Source: Muricea muricata (lineage: Eukaryota; Cnidaria; Anthozoa; Malacalcyonacea; Plexauridae). From it: a stretch of 64,000 nt of DNA. Positions 1 through 9,998 of the stretch are shown piece after piece. The position numbers and the translations under genes are program-made. Below the pieces are notes generated by a model. It was given only the letters and a program-made list of their open reading frames with translations, was not told where the DNA came from and did no database searches. Numbering within the stretch: position 1 is the first letter of the stretch; the number at the start of each line of letters is the position of its first letter. The stretch spans positions 26,245,746-26,309,745 of the forward strand of contig OY979717.1 of assembly GCA_963855995.1 (NCBI GenBank), in the 5' to 3' direction.

Positions 1-850
1 AAGGTTCACCCATTAGAAAAATTGCAAGAAAAACTGGAACTTCATCTCATGGAACTACCTGTTCTGGGCTTCAATTCCGGAAAGTATGATATCAACGCCG
101 CTAAAAACCCTTTCTTTGCCCACCTCGTGAAACATGAGCAAGTTAAGTTTGTGATAAAAAGAAACAACAGCCACATGTGTCTCAAGACAATACACTTGAA
201 GTTTCTCGATATTACAAACTACTTGGCTCCTGGATTCTCCTACGAACAATTTTTAAAAGCTTACGAGTGCACACAGACCAAAGGGTACTTTCGTCTGACA
301 AAGTTAAACTTATCCACCTTACCGCCCCTGAAGCCTTGAATTCAATGCTTTCCAACACCGCCATTTCCGAGGAACAATACGAGTACTGCCAGCGCGTGTG
401 GAACGATAACAACATGGAAACGTTTCGTGACTTTTTGGTTTGATATAATAATCTTGATGTCGTTCCCTTCCTCGAGGCTATTGACAAGATGAACAAGTTT
501 TGGAAGGAGCGAGATATAGACATGTTTAAAGACGGCGTGAGTGTGCCAGGTTTGACGATGAAATATTTATTTTCGAATGTTCCAAACGTGCATTTCTCAC
601 TGTTTAACGAAAAAGACAAAGACTTATACTATACCATGAAAGACAATAACGTCGGTGGCCCAAGTATAATATTTAACCGATACCACGAAACAGGCAAAAC
701 TTTTATACACAACGCAGAAATGACACGAAAGAAATCTAGAGCCTAAACCATGCAAGAAAGTGGTCGGTTACGACGCCAATGCGCTATACCTCTGGGCGAT
801 CATGCAAGATATGTCAACCGGACAGTTTACGCGACGACTGGAAGGCGACG
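1..850 (+). pseudogene. DNA polymerase B fragment, left palindrome arm
   Basis: The broken reading frames encode part of a family B DNA polymerase of the protein-primed type found in Maverick/Polinton elements, linear plasmids and related viruses. A GFNSGKYDIN segment (about 70-100) fits the ExoII region of the proofreading exonuclease, YNNLDVVPFLEA (about 445-485) fits ExoIII, and GGPSIIFNRYHE follows at about 655. The frame breaks near 325, has an in-frame stop at 442-444 after DFLV, and breaks again near 735, so no polymerase can be made. The fragment starts at the window edge and stops at the palindrome centre. Assignment to the polymerase family is by motif reading; whether the source was a Polinton or another element cannot be told here. 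Confidence 0.75.
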
Positions 851-1816
851 AGCTCCAACTCTTTTCTCGGTATTTTTGTACCCATGTCTGATCTTTATCT
901 GTTGTTGGTGGGCTTGCCATTCCAACCACTCGATCGCCTTTTTACCGCTCCATTGCTTTTTAGAGCCGTCGCCTTCCAGTCGTCGCGTATACTGTCCGGT
1001 TGGCATATCTTGCATGATCGCCCAGAGGTATAGCGCATTGGCGTCGTAACCGACCACTTTCTTGCATGGTTTAGGCTCTAGATTTCTTTTGTGTCATTTC
1101 TGCGTTGCGTATAAAAGTTTTGCCTGTTTCGTGGTATCGGTTAAATATTATACTTGGGCCACCGACGTTATTGTCTTTCATGGTATAGTATAAGTCTTTG
1201 TCTTTTTCGTTAAACAGTGAGAAATGCACGTTTGGAACATTCGAAAATAAATATTTCATCGTCAAACCTGGCACACTCACGCCGTCTTTAAACATGTCTA
1301 TATCTCGCTCCTTCCAAAACTTGTTCATCTTGTCAATGGCCTCGAGGAAGGGAACGACATCAAGATTATTATATCAAACCAAAAAGTCACGAAACGTTTC
1401 CATGTTGTTATCGTTCCACACGCGCTGGCAGTACTCGTATTGTTCCTCGGAAATGGCGGTGTTGGAAAGCATTGAATTCAAGGCTTCAGGGGCGGTAAGG
1501 TGGATAAGTTTAACTTTGTCAGACGAAAGTACCCTTTGGTCTGTGTGCACTCGTAAGCTTTTAAAAATTGTTCGTAGGAGAATCCAGGAGCCAAGTAGTT
1601 TGTAATATCGAGAAACTTCAAGTGTATTGTCTTGAGACACATGTGGCTGTTGTTTCTTTTTATCACAAACTTAACTTGCTCATGTTTCACGAGGTGGGCA
1701 AAGAAAGGGTTTTTAGCGGCGTTGATATCATACTTTTCGGAATTGAAGCCCAGAACAGGTAGTTCCATGAGATGAAGTTCCAGTTTTTCTTGCAATTTTT
1801 CTAATGGGTGAACCTT
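1..1816. repeat. long palindrome, arms of about 850 bp
   Basis: Positions 1-850 are the reverse complement of 967-1816: coordinates pair with a constant sum of 1817 at every point checked (1/1816, 780/1037, 841/976). The unique spacer is about 116 bp. Only a few bases differ between arms. Because the left arm is cut by the window start, the palindrome may be longer. Confidence 0.95.
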
Positions 1817-1858
1817 TAATTGTATTTTCTTCCCCACTTTCCTCATTCTCACTCGCCT
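827..1858 (-). pseudogene. DNA polymerase B fragment, right palindrome arm
   Basis: Read on the minus strand this is the same polymerase as the left arm, with the same frame breaks and the same stop after DFLV. It continues past the arm into the spacer, where VVGYDANALYLWA (about 1057-1015) is the polymerase motif A region that carries a catalytic aspartate. The frame then runs on through QIKIRHGYKNTEKRVGARR before colliding with the left arm. A likely acceptor site (pyrimidine-rich tract then CAG) at about 1859 and acidic codons just downstream suggest that the coding sequence was joined to exons further up the minus strand. This arm therefore looks like the original gene copy and the left arm like the duplicate; that order is inference. 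Confidence 0.72.
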
Positions 1859-1952
1859 GAAAAAAACGGAGGAAAAAAAAATGCTACACATATATATCAC
1901 AAGCTCGGAAAGATAAGCATGACTAGAATTTTAAACCTCTAAAATTATTTAC

Positions 1953-2240
1953 CTCATGCACTTCGTCCTCGCTTGCTTGACTAGCGTCCGCTTCATCTTG
2001 GGTCTCCTGCAAAAAAAAAAATAAGAAAGAGTAATAAGAGCAAGAACTACACAGATCAAGTTGACCAACAATATGGTCTATACCTGATTCAATGTGAGAA
2101 GACAAACGCACAACATACCTCACCGTTCACTATTCGTTGACTGATTTGGTCGAATACATGAGAGAAACGGTCCAACAATAGCGAATAGCTTTCCTGGCTA
2201 ATTTCCACCAAATAGTCGATGGATAAGAGAACGCCGGGAT
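1953..2240 (-). pseudogene. probable upstream exons of the polymerase B gene
   Basis: On the minus strand there is a block ending at 2119 with the donor GAG|GTATGT; its open frame reads through DYLVEISQESYSLLLDRF. A 54-bp exon at 2006-1953 follows, with a T-rich tract and GCAG before it and GAG|GTAAAT after it; it encodes 18 acidic residues (ETQDEADASQASEDEVHE). Both lie upstream of the polymerase frame and could be spliced onto it. The LVEIS...LLLDRF stretch resembles the segment that precedes the exonuclease domain in related invertebrate polymerase B proteins, but this is recollection. Since the downstream frame is broken, I class the exons with the pseudogene. Confidence 0.4.
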
Positions 2241-2270
2241 TATTTAAAGTAGAGTGGGAAGGGGATGGGA

Positions 2271-2298
2271 TAATAATAATAATAATAATAATAATAAT
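2271..2298. repeat. (TAA)n microsatellite
   Basis: About nine uninterrupted TAA units. Confidence 0.95.
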
Positions 2299-2767
2299 TA
2301 GTCTATGTAGTAAAACGTATTATTGTTTTGAAGATGGGAAAGACAAATTTAGTTGCAAAGGGGTTAACAAAAAGAATAATGTTATTAATAAAGATAAATA
2401 TTAAGATGTAATTTTAAGTAAACGTAGTGGGTCGGGTGTAAATAGGGGACTCAGAGTTATGAACAATACAATGTGCACATATGTTCAAGTTAAAAACGCT
2501 TTTAGTTATTTTTATCCAAAACGTAAAGTTTTGGAAGACGGTGTTGCAACCATTCCATTAGATATTTGATCTGTAAATAGCTATTTTGTGAATATATCTT
2601 TTCAACAACTAACATGTGTGCGTGTTATTACCATCTGTGTCTTATTTACTTTGCCCGAGGCGAATAAAACCTTGACAACACGGGGGATCATATAACACGA
2701 TATATGTGGTTTTGGACAATAATAGAATCGAGTTCGTGAGCGGGCATTGGTTTGTTTTGCTGAAACG

Positions 2768-2890
2768 GGACTCGCGGGACTTAATTTGTCCCTCCACGGG
2801 ACTTTGTGTCTCTCCACGGGACTTTTGCAAAACCTAATATCACTTTGCGGGACTTGCGGGACACAATTTGTCCCTCCACGGGACTTTTAC
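2768..2890. repeat. degenerate GGGAC tandem array
   Basis: Repeated phrases of the form TTTGTCCCTCCACGGGACTT, GCGGGACTT and CTCCACGGGACTTT recur at irregular 20-40 bp spacing. Several units are short inverted repeats (GTCCC...GGGAC), so single strands could form small hairpins. No coding potential is seen. Confidence 0.7.
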
Positions 2891-3303
2891 AAAAACTATT
2901 TTATTTGGTTTTGTGTTTAACAATATTTAGTTATATGTTTAAGTTCATTTAATTATATGTACAGTCACACTTTTGTTATAGTTATTAGTAGACCTGTAAG
3001 TCCTGAATCAGTTCACCGATTTCCTTTCGCCGAAGGAATTCGTCATACGCTTTCTTACGAATCCGTTTCCTTACAAGTAAATGTCTCCTCTGTCTTTCTC
3101 ACTGTATATCGGTAAGATGGTGGCATACTAAACAGACAAACACAACCTGGCTCAAGGGGGTCTTCGTCAGGTTTCCACTCAAAGAAGTCACAAGCACTTT
3201 CTCTTGGATGAGGACAACAATAGAATAAACGATCCTGATTAGGACCCTCTTTCTTCACTTTCTTGGTGCGACATATCAGATCATGTCGGCAAAAGAGCGC
3301 GCC

Positions 3304-3535
3304 TATGGCGTACGTCACGGGGTATACGTACACTGTTTTAACCAACCAGAGCGCGACTATAGCGTACGTCACGGGGTATACGTACGCTGTTTTAACCAAT
3401 CAGAGCGCGACTATAGTGTACGTCACGGGGTGCGTACGTACACGGTTCAACCAATCAGAGCACGGCTATAGCGTACGTCACGCTGCGTACGTCACGGTGT
3501 ATACGTACGCGGTTCAACCAATCATAATCTCGCAT
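3304..3535. repeat. four-copy 54-bp tandem repeat with CCAAT and CRE-like sites
   Basis: Four copies of a unit of about 54 bp (the last one longer). Each contains TACGTCAC, which on the other strand is GTGACGTA, close to a CRE/ATF half-site, and then AACCAATCAGAGC, a CCAAT-box type sequence (the first copy has CCAAC). The fourth unit has a second TACGTCAC. The unit is rich in GTATACGTACG, a near-palindrome. It could be a minisatellite or a promoter-like array; no gene start was found next to it. Confidence 0.75.
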
Positions 3536-3545
3536 ACTAATTAGT

Positions 3546-3700
3546 GCGGCGCCCTATGGAGGCTTGCGGCGCCCTGCGGTACCCTTGCGGCGCCCTATGG
3601 AGGCTTGCGGCGCCCTGCGGTACCCTTGCGGCGCCCTGCGGTACCCTTGCGGCGCCCTATGGAGGCTTGCGGCGCCCTGCGGTACCCTTGCGGCGCCCTA
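3546..3700. repeat. GC-rich 20/21-bp minisatellite
   Basis: Eight head-to-tail units alternate between two types that share GCGGCGCCCT: a 20-bp form ending ATGGAGGCTT and a 21-bp form ending GCGGTACCCTT, with the last unit truncated. It is sharply GC-rich against AT-rich surroundings and includes the NarI/KasI-type palindrome GGCGCC in every unit. Confidence 0.92.
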
Positions 3701-3799
3701 AAAAAAAGGCTCGATCGGCCTTTATAATACTACTTCCAGATATGGCATGGAAACTCAACCAAACTCTTTGTTTTATCTGTTTGTTCGTGTTTACGCAGA

Positions 3800-4100
3800 C
3801 TTGGGTACGGTCACAGAATAGAAATAAGCAGAAAGGCAACTTGAGTCGGAACCTTTGAAGTTTGTGTCTCCACTCATGTCTCATTACGCACATTCATTAT
3901 GCAGGTCCTGGCCAGTCAATTGCCTTTTCTGGCCAATAGGGACGCTGAACTGGCTGTTCCGCCAGTATTCTGGCCAGTCAATTGCATAAAAATACGGGGA
4001 CACTTTGCACTGCTGAATTGCCCTACTGTTATTCTCTATACTGTGGTACGGTGAAAACAATAAATTTTCAGCCGTACTGTTGAAATATTATAATAGGCAA
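3800..4100 (+). mobile_element. DIRS 3' terminal fragment
   Basis: The stretch from about 3813 (AGAATAGAAATAAGCAGAAA) to 3955 closely matches 15569-15717, which follows the recombinase gene of DIRS-A. Its continuation, GCATAAAAATACGGGGACAC to about 4060, matches the reverse complement of 53830-53960. It is an orphan end of a DIRS copy with no coding part attached. Confidence 0.7.
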
Positions 4101-4229
4101 AATTTAAAAAGATTTGTGCATGATGAAGCCAACTCAACTTGCTAGCTCATTATAAATGCTTTAAAGTTCGCCGACTTTCCAGACCATGTCTCGATTGACC
4201 ATGTTGAAAATAATGATTTTTTAAAACAT

Positions 4230-4470
4230 TTTAAAAGTTACGGAATTTCTCTATTGAGGAGTAAAGTCGTCTTACTTTAGACAAGCAAAATGGACCTTAC
4301 TTAATTTAATTTGCAATGAGTTTAGTCCTATTCTTAAGCCATACTTAGTCCTATGTCTCATTTAGGTTATATCAGTCTTTCGAGATCGTCATATCATAAT
4401 CTTGCGAGATAATTATAGAAAGAAGGCATTCATCTCTGTACAGAAGGTTTTATGTAAAGACAACTGGTAA
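4230..4470. repeat. dispersed repeat, copy 1
   Basis: About 4330-4470 matches 6200-6350 in the same orientation (shared phrases CCTATTCTTAAGCCATA, AGATAATTATAGAAAGAA, TTTTATGTAAAGACAACTGG). The preceding GAGTAAAGTCGTCTTAC at 4258 recurs at 5627. It is noncoding as far as I can see; both copies end in ACTGGTAAGT, which resembles a splice donor. Confidence 0.7.
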
Positions 4471-5600
4471 GTATGCACTATTATAATACACTATTATCCG
4501 ATTACCCGATTTACAATTGAAATTCGAAAGTAATCAGTACTGATATGTATCTGATGCCGCTTTGCAGATTTTGCTGCAGCTCTTTTATAGGTGAACAGCA
4601 ATAAAAAAACCTAACATACTTTTTACTGTAGCTACCAAATTAAGCACTCAAATTTCTTGTGCAAGTTATTTGTAGTCTATTCGAAATTATGCATAACTTT
4701 ATACTTAACCAGCTTCGCATGTCAGCCTTTTGATATGATAAAAAATTGCTTAAAAATCAGTTTCTTCGTTGAATGTTTCATGCTTGATTTATATGATTCT
4801 ACTAAAACAATTAGATAACTCTCACTCGATTTCTATGAGAACTATCACTGCATAGAAATCTCGAGTTTGTAATCTAGTTGTTAGTTAAAATTTTATAAAA
4901 GCTGTATATAGATTCTAAGCAATATCGCGATAATTAATATCGCGATAGTCATCAAGTATGAAGATAATTTCGATAGATCGCTCAAATTTTTACCTTCGAT
5001 ACACGATAACCGCTAATGAAAACATCACAATCAATAAAATATCGAAACACCGCCCAGTCCTAGCTTGTGGTACCACCGTTAGGCTGGACTCTATCATCAA
5101 TACCATCGAAGCTTGTCCAGTAGGTCGAAGATGCTTTCGGTTTCGTCGAAGCACAGAAGCACAGTCAACCAATCTTCTTCATTTTGTTTCTTTTATTTTT
5201 GGGACCCTACCTTGGTTGCACAACTTACTATATAAATGAGTTTGCTGTACTGTGCTATAAAGAGGCGTACATGAATTTGTAGGCGATAAAGTTCATATAA
5301 CATGCAGTATTTATATATTGCTCTTAATTGTAACTGCATGCTACATTGTTCAAATTATCTTTATAATCCTTCTTGCACAGCTTGAACGTTTCTGCGCCAT
5401 CAATATAATACACACGGAATATCAATATACGTAAATATGGGGCGTTTAGTCCTCAAACATTCTTGCTGCTGGACAGTGCTTGTATATGTTTAAGTTTGTC
5501 TAGAATATTTGGCGAAGGGTTTGCAATGTATTGGAGCCCAAACACTACAAAAAATATAATGTGCTTCAAAATAATGTTTTTTAAAAATATTAGTCATAAA
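4470..5600. other. AT-rich noncoding stretch
   Basis: A minus-strand phrase LRRNRKHLRPTGQAS near 5150-5105 resembles the C-terminal tail of Ty3/Gypsy pol, but nothing around it confirms this. A small palindrome TATCGCGATAATTAATATCG sits at 4923-4942. Confidence 0.4.
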
Positions 5601-6350
5601 AGTTATGCGGAGTTTCCCTACTGACGAGTAAAGTCGTCTTACCTTAGGCAGATAGAAGGGACTCAGGGAGGACCTTAGGATTTACGACGCGGCACTTCGA
5701 CGACGTGCAAGACAATTAAAAATTGTGAATGATTTGTGGTGCGTGGATTACTCTCTACTATGTAGTCATGCTGAATACAACGTTAATCTAATTATTATCA
5801 CGTTCCTTAAGGGCCGCGGGTAAGCATGTTATAACGTCAGAAGTGCTTTGGAAGTCCATCTTATATGTGTAGCAGACACCGGCATCGTTTCGGCAAACCA
5901 AAATGATTGCTTGTTACTAAAATAAGCTTCCAAAAAATTTTTTATTGAAGTATATTGAAACCGCGTCGTCGAGCTTTCCGCGTTGTCAATCTTAATGTCT
6001 CTAAATTTAAAAAGGTAGGGTCCGCTGGGTTGCATGGCCATTTGATGAGGGTGTTATACAATATGTTGAATGAAACATGGTAAAAATGTGTACATTTCCT
6101 TAAAAGATGAAAAAAATGTTCAAGCTTATTCCACAGTAGCTACTATGAGGATGAAAATACAATGACTAAATAAGAGTGGTTTTCCGTAATTTATTACCAT
6201 GAATTTCCTCCTATTCTTAAGCCATATTTTATATTCATTTTAGTTACATCTGTCTTTCGCGATCGCCATATCATGATCTTGCAAGATAATTATAGAAAGA
6301 ACGCATTCATCTGTGTTCAGAAAGTTTTATGTAAAGACAACTGGTAAGTG
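5600..6350. repeat. dispersed repeat, copy 2
   Basis: Second, longer copy of the 4230-4470 repeat, with about 550 bp of extra sequence (roughly 5660-6190) between the two conserved blocks. A 70-residue minus-strand frame at 5829-6041 inside the extra sequence resembles nothing I know. Confidence 0.6.
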
Positions 6351-6354
6351 CTCG

Positions 6355-7175
6355 ACTTGTAAATTGATCACTGCTCTTGGTTTTCAGGCTAGATACTTTT
6401 TAGTTACATGAAATACAGAGTGCCTAAAAACGAAACACAAATTCAACAGGCTGTGACGCATCACATGTTGAACTTAATGATTTGATTTTTGCATAGCAAG
6501 AATAAGAGTTATTTAGGTTTTCAATGGAACTTTTCTTGTATCCTAACAACGTAAAATGAGTAAATACACTTCAAATAATAATAACCGGTCAAAATCACAC
6601 CATTGGGAAATGAATCCAAAACGAGGCAGAGAGAATTAAAATTACTTAGTCGAGTTTGTGATGAACTAAAATCAGCCCTGGTTCTCGTATGTCACCGATA
6701 TCGGCGATTACCATTGAGAGAATCTTGGTGAATTTTCTCCTTGAATGATTACCAACAATGACTCGCCGATCATCGGCCACATATGAGACTGCAAAAATTT
6801 GCATATTCGACTCTCTATAGGGTGCAAGAATGGGATTTTTATCGGCAATTTTTATTTGATTGGTATTTGCTCATCTCTTGTTGTTAGGATACGAGAAAAG
6901 TGTCATTGGAAAGCTAAATGCCTTATCTTTCTTGCTGTGGTAAAAATTAAGTTGCTAAGTTCAGCATATGATGTGTGACAGCTTGTCGAATTTCTGTTTC
7001 TTTTGCGACACCCAGTATGTGTCGCATGTAGCAATGTAGCACATGCAAACCTCAGAGGGATAGTGAGACCAAACGGTTCAAGTGTAGCTACGATAACCAG
7101 CTTTTTTGCGGTAAGATCGTTCGCGTTCTTTGTTTATCTCACGTTTGCTTGGATTGTGTGAGCAACCAACCATAC
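6355..7175. other. noncoding stretch before DIRS-A
   Basis: No genes. 6440-6530 and 6880-6990 share inverted similarity (CTGTGACGCATCACATG... against CATATGATGTGTGACAG..., and TTTTCTTGTATCCTAACAAC against GTTGTTAGGATACGAGAAAA), so this is probably a foldback MITE of roughly 550 bp. Confidence 0.55.
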
Positions 7176-7543
7176 TTTTGTGTATTTTGCGTTGGTGTAT
7201 TGTGAATTGAAGTATGAAAGATAAAAATAATGTACATTCGGTTGAACGCAGTGAATTAGAAAGTAAATGTATTTTCAAAGGGAATACGGACAATTCAGAG
7301 ACTGAGTAGTCAGCTGATTGGGCAGAATTGCTTATTTAGGTAATAATTCCGTGTTCTCAGTACGCGAAATTAATCTTCAATCCATCAAGGTTAAAACATG
7401 ACAAATAAAATGCTGGTTAGGATTAGGGTTTGGATTAGGGCTTGGATTAAGATTTATATTGGAACACGGAATTATTACCCTTATTTAAGCCTTTGAGTAT
7501 ATCATACTAGCATCTCACTCTTCCGAATTACATCTAATACAGA

Positions 7544-8149
7544 TTGGTATTAAATCAAATTTTAGGCAGTACATCGTTTGCTAGAGGTCGATGCTACAGG
7601 TGTAATCGATATGGACACTGGGCAAAGAACTACCCAGCCGTTGTTAGTCGGCCAAACTTTCAATCCCCCAACCGGAGCGGGTTCTATCACTCCAGCAACC
7701 CCACAATTAGACTATCAAACGGACACAAGGAACTGAAGGAAGGTCCACAAAATTGAGTGTGTTAAAAGAAATATATTTGAAGAGTTGAGTGAGGTAAGCG
7801 ACTTTTTAGAAAGTGACAATGCTTCTTCTTCACCGGAGCCGAAAGTCAAAGGTAGACTTAAAGAACATGTTAGCTTTTGGCAGAAAATAAGCGCAGCTAA
7901 TTTTATTTTGTCCGTTATTAACTAAGCTTATCGTTTACCATTTTTAAATACTCCTCAGAATAAAGAGTCAGCAAATAACAAACCCGCTTTAACCTATGGT
8001 GATTTTGTCGGCCAGGCCATCATGGATCTAGTAGCATCCCAAAGAGTGTTAGAAGTTAAGAATCCTCCATCCATAATTATCCGCTAAACGTTCCGATACA
8101 GCGCTCCGGGAAAAAGAGACTCATATTAGATTTGAGACACGTCAATGAC
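7544..8149 (+). pseudogene. DIRS-A gag/RT N-terminal part
   Basis: A retroviral-type zinc knuckle reads CYRCNRYGHWAKNY, that is CX2CX4HX4 with tyrosine where the fourth ligand (cysteine) belongs. After frame changes the sequence encodes GRLKEHVSFWQKISAANF (about 7850-7905), then ALTYGDFVGQAIMDLVASQR and KKRLILDLRHVNDY up to 8149. The last phrases are characteristic of the start of a DIRS reverse transcriptase. The frame is cut at the TA target of the Tc1 element and resumes beyond it. Several stops and shifts make it non-functional. Confidence 0.75.
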
Positions 8150-8151
8150 TA

Positions 8152-9594
8152 CACTGCGTGCCAAAATTATATGCAAATTGTCTTCTTGCTATAGCTCCGG
8201 CAATTTTCCGTAAAAAAGCGAAACTTGGCACGTTTTATGGAAACACTAATACATGCATTAGTAAACAACGGGCAGCCATTTTTGTTATTCTTTGCCCATT
8301 TCAGCGTGCCAAATTTATACGCATGATGGGGCGTAAAAGTGCTTTGAGTGAAACTGAGAAGTTGAAAATAGTTGAGTGGCTTCACAGTAAGGTATCTACC
8401 TACCTTGGAAATAGCGAAAGAATTTGGCCGTGAAAGAATTAGCGCAGGGGACGTTCTGACAAGGGAAAAATTCGGAAGCAAGCACCTGTTTCGCATCGAA
8501 GAAAGTTCGGCGTAACCCTCTGCAAACTAGTAAAGAAGTGTTTGAAAGCGCTGGTGTTCCTGATGTACCCAAATCAACTCGATGCCGTATCTTGAGGAGG
8601 ATTGGAAAATGTGGGAAGCCAGAGGTTCGCCCTCCATTAAAGGATATCCACAAGAAGATAAATTTCCAAAGTGTTTTGTTAACCAATGAGTGTCGAGCGA
8701 CCCTCGATGAACCTGATGGATGAAGGAGAGGATGGTACTGCAAGGAGGGTCCACGTCTTGAACGAATCAGACGTCAGCAAGCTGGGGGCGGTGTGATCGT
8801 TTGGGCTGCAGTCATTGGTAATGAACTGGTTGGACCATTCAGGGTCTCAGATGGAGTTAAAATGACTGCCAAAGTCTACTTGGACTTCCTGAAGAAGCAC
8901 CTGGTCCACAAAAAGAAGAAATTGGCATTCGGAAATACATCATGCATGATAATGCACCTTCTCATGATGCAAGGCTGACCACTGAATATTTGAACTGTGT
9001 TTTTGCCAGACATGGAAAAATCATGCAATGGCCAGCCTGCTCTCCAGATTTAAATCCTGTGGAAAATCTATGCAGCATCTTGAAAAAGAACATTTACTCC
9101 TGTGGAAAGCAGTACGCCTCCAAGGATGATCTCTGGGATGCCATTTTGACTGCTTCCAAAGATATTTCATCGGATGAAATTGAACGTTTGACATCTTCAA
9201 TAGATCAAAGGCTTATTTCTCTCATTAATAAAAGTGGTAATTATATTAATTATTAATTGTACTGTGAAAGCAAAGTGAGAAGATTTTTTTGCAATACACG
9301 TTGTTCCCAAATAGATATTTCAAAGTAATCTATTTTTTATTTCCGCCTGCACTTCTCCATATTTAAGAAATTAGAAATGATTTGCATATAAAATTTTGCA
9401 CGCTGAAATGTGCAAAGAATCACAAAAATGGCCGCTGCTTGTTTACTAACGCGCAGATTGGTTCAAAATTTTAGATTTAAACGTGTATTAGTGCTGCCAT
9501 AAAACGTACGTAAAGTTTCGCTATTTTTTATTAAAAACTACCAGAGCTATAGCAAGAAGTGCATGATGTTCGCATATAATTTCAGCACGCAGTG
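8152..9594 (+). mobile_element. Tc1/mariner-type transposon with long TIRs
   Basis: A 1443-bp element lies between TA dinucleotides (8150-8151 and 9595-9596). Both ends read CACTGCGTGC inward, and the inverted repeats extend imperfectly for about 170-200 bp (8152-8325 and 9390-9594), including a shared TTAGTAAACAA segment and a second copy of the GTGCCAAA-like end motif. It interrupts the DIRS-A reverse transcriptase: codons for LRHVNDY end at the left TA and the RT resumes at the right one. Confidence 0.93.
8326..9256 (+). pseudogene. DD37E-type Tc1/mariner transposase, decayed
   Basis: This would be the DDE transposase moving the surrounding element by cut-and-paste. The start ATGGGGCGT gives MGRKSALSETEKLK, a typical helix-turn-helix N-terminus. 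Frame changes follow near 8400, 8500 and 8720, and another near 8940. The second catalytic aspartate is in HDNAPSH (8945-8965) and the glutamate in SPDLNPVENL; 37 residues lie between them, so the signature is DD37E rather than the DD34E of classic Tc1. The first catalytic aspartate appears lost: the motif reads LTNECRA where TDECR would be expected. The final 104 codons (8942-9256) are intact. Confidence 0.85.
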
Positions 9595-9596
9595 TA

Positions 9597-9998
9597 TTTA
9601 GAGCAACTCTAATTTAAATACGAAGACTGGAAGGTAGGCTTATAGTATTTCCAGAAAGATGCGTATTTGCTGTCATTTGATCTAAAAAGCGGATATCATC
9701 ATATTGGCATACATGCCGATTATCAGAAATTTTTGGAATTCGCTTGGTCATTTTCAAACAGCGGACAACGCAGACACTTTGTGTTCACAGTATTGCCATT
9801 TGATCTATCCACTGCGCCTTACATTTTCACTAAAATGCTTAAACCTCTTGTTAAGTATTGGCGAATTAACGGTCTAAAATCAGGGCTGTTTCTAGACGAG
9901 GGGTGGTAATCATCATAATAAAAAAAGACAGACACACATACAGTTTCGTATCGAAAAACATGCAGTCTGACTTAGACGTAGCCGGATTCATGCATATA
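9597..9998 (+). pseudogene. DIRS-A reverse transcriptase core
   Basis: Continues the RT after the Tc1 insertion: KYEDWKVGLQYFQKDAYL, then LSFDLKSGYHHIGIHADYQK (motif A, with the catalytic aspartate in FDLKSG), LPFDLSTAPYIFTKMLKPL (motif B), and LFLDEGW where DIRS enzymes have FLDDG (motif C), so the second metal-binding aspartate is changed to glutamate. After 9905 the frame is maintained loosely to SDLDVAGFM at about 9993, where the foldback structure begins. A stop at 9907-9909 and earlier frameshifts kill the gene. Confidence 0.78.

Noticed and set aside
3290..3700. CRISPR-like array
   Set aside because: Units are contiguous tandem repeats without unique spacers, and the genome is eukaryotic.
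5080..5180. Possible Ty3/Gypsy pol tail (LRRNRKHLRPTG)
   Set aside because: Only about 15 residues match a common pattern and no adjoining integrase text was found.
7415..7450. TTAGGG-like run (GGTTAGGATTAGGGTTTGG)
   Set aside because: Too short and irregular to be an interstitial telomere array.
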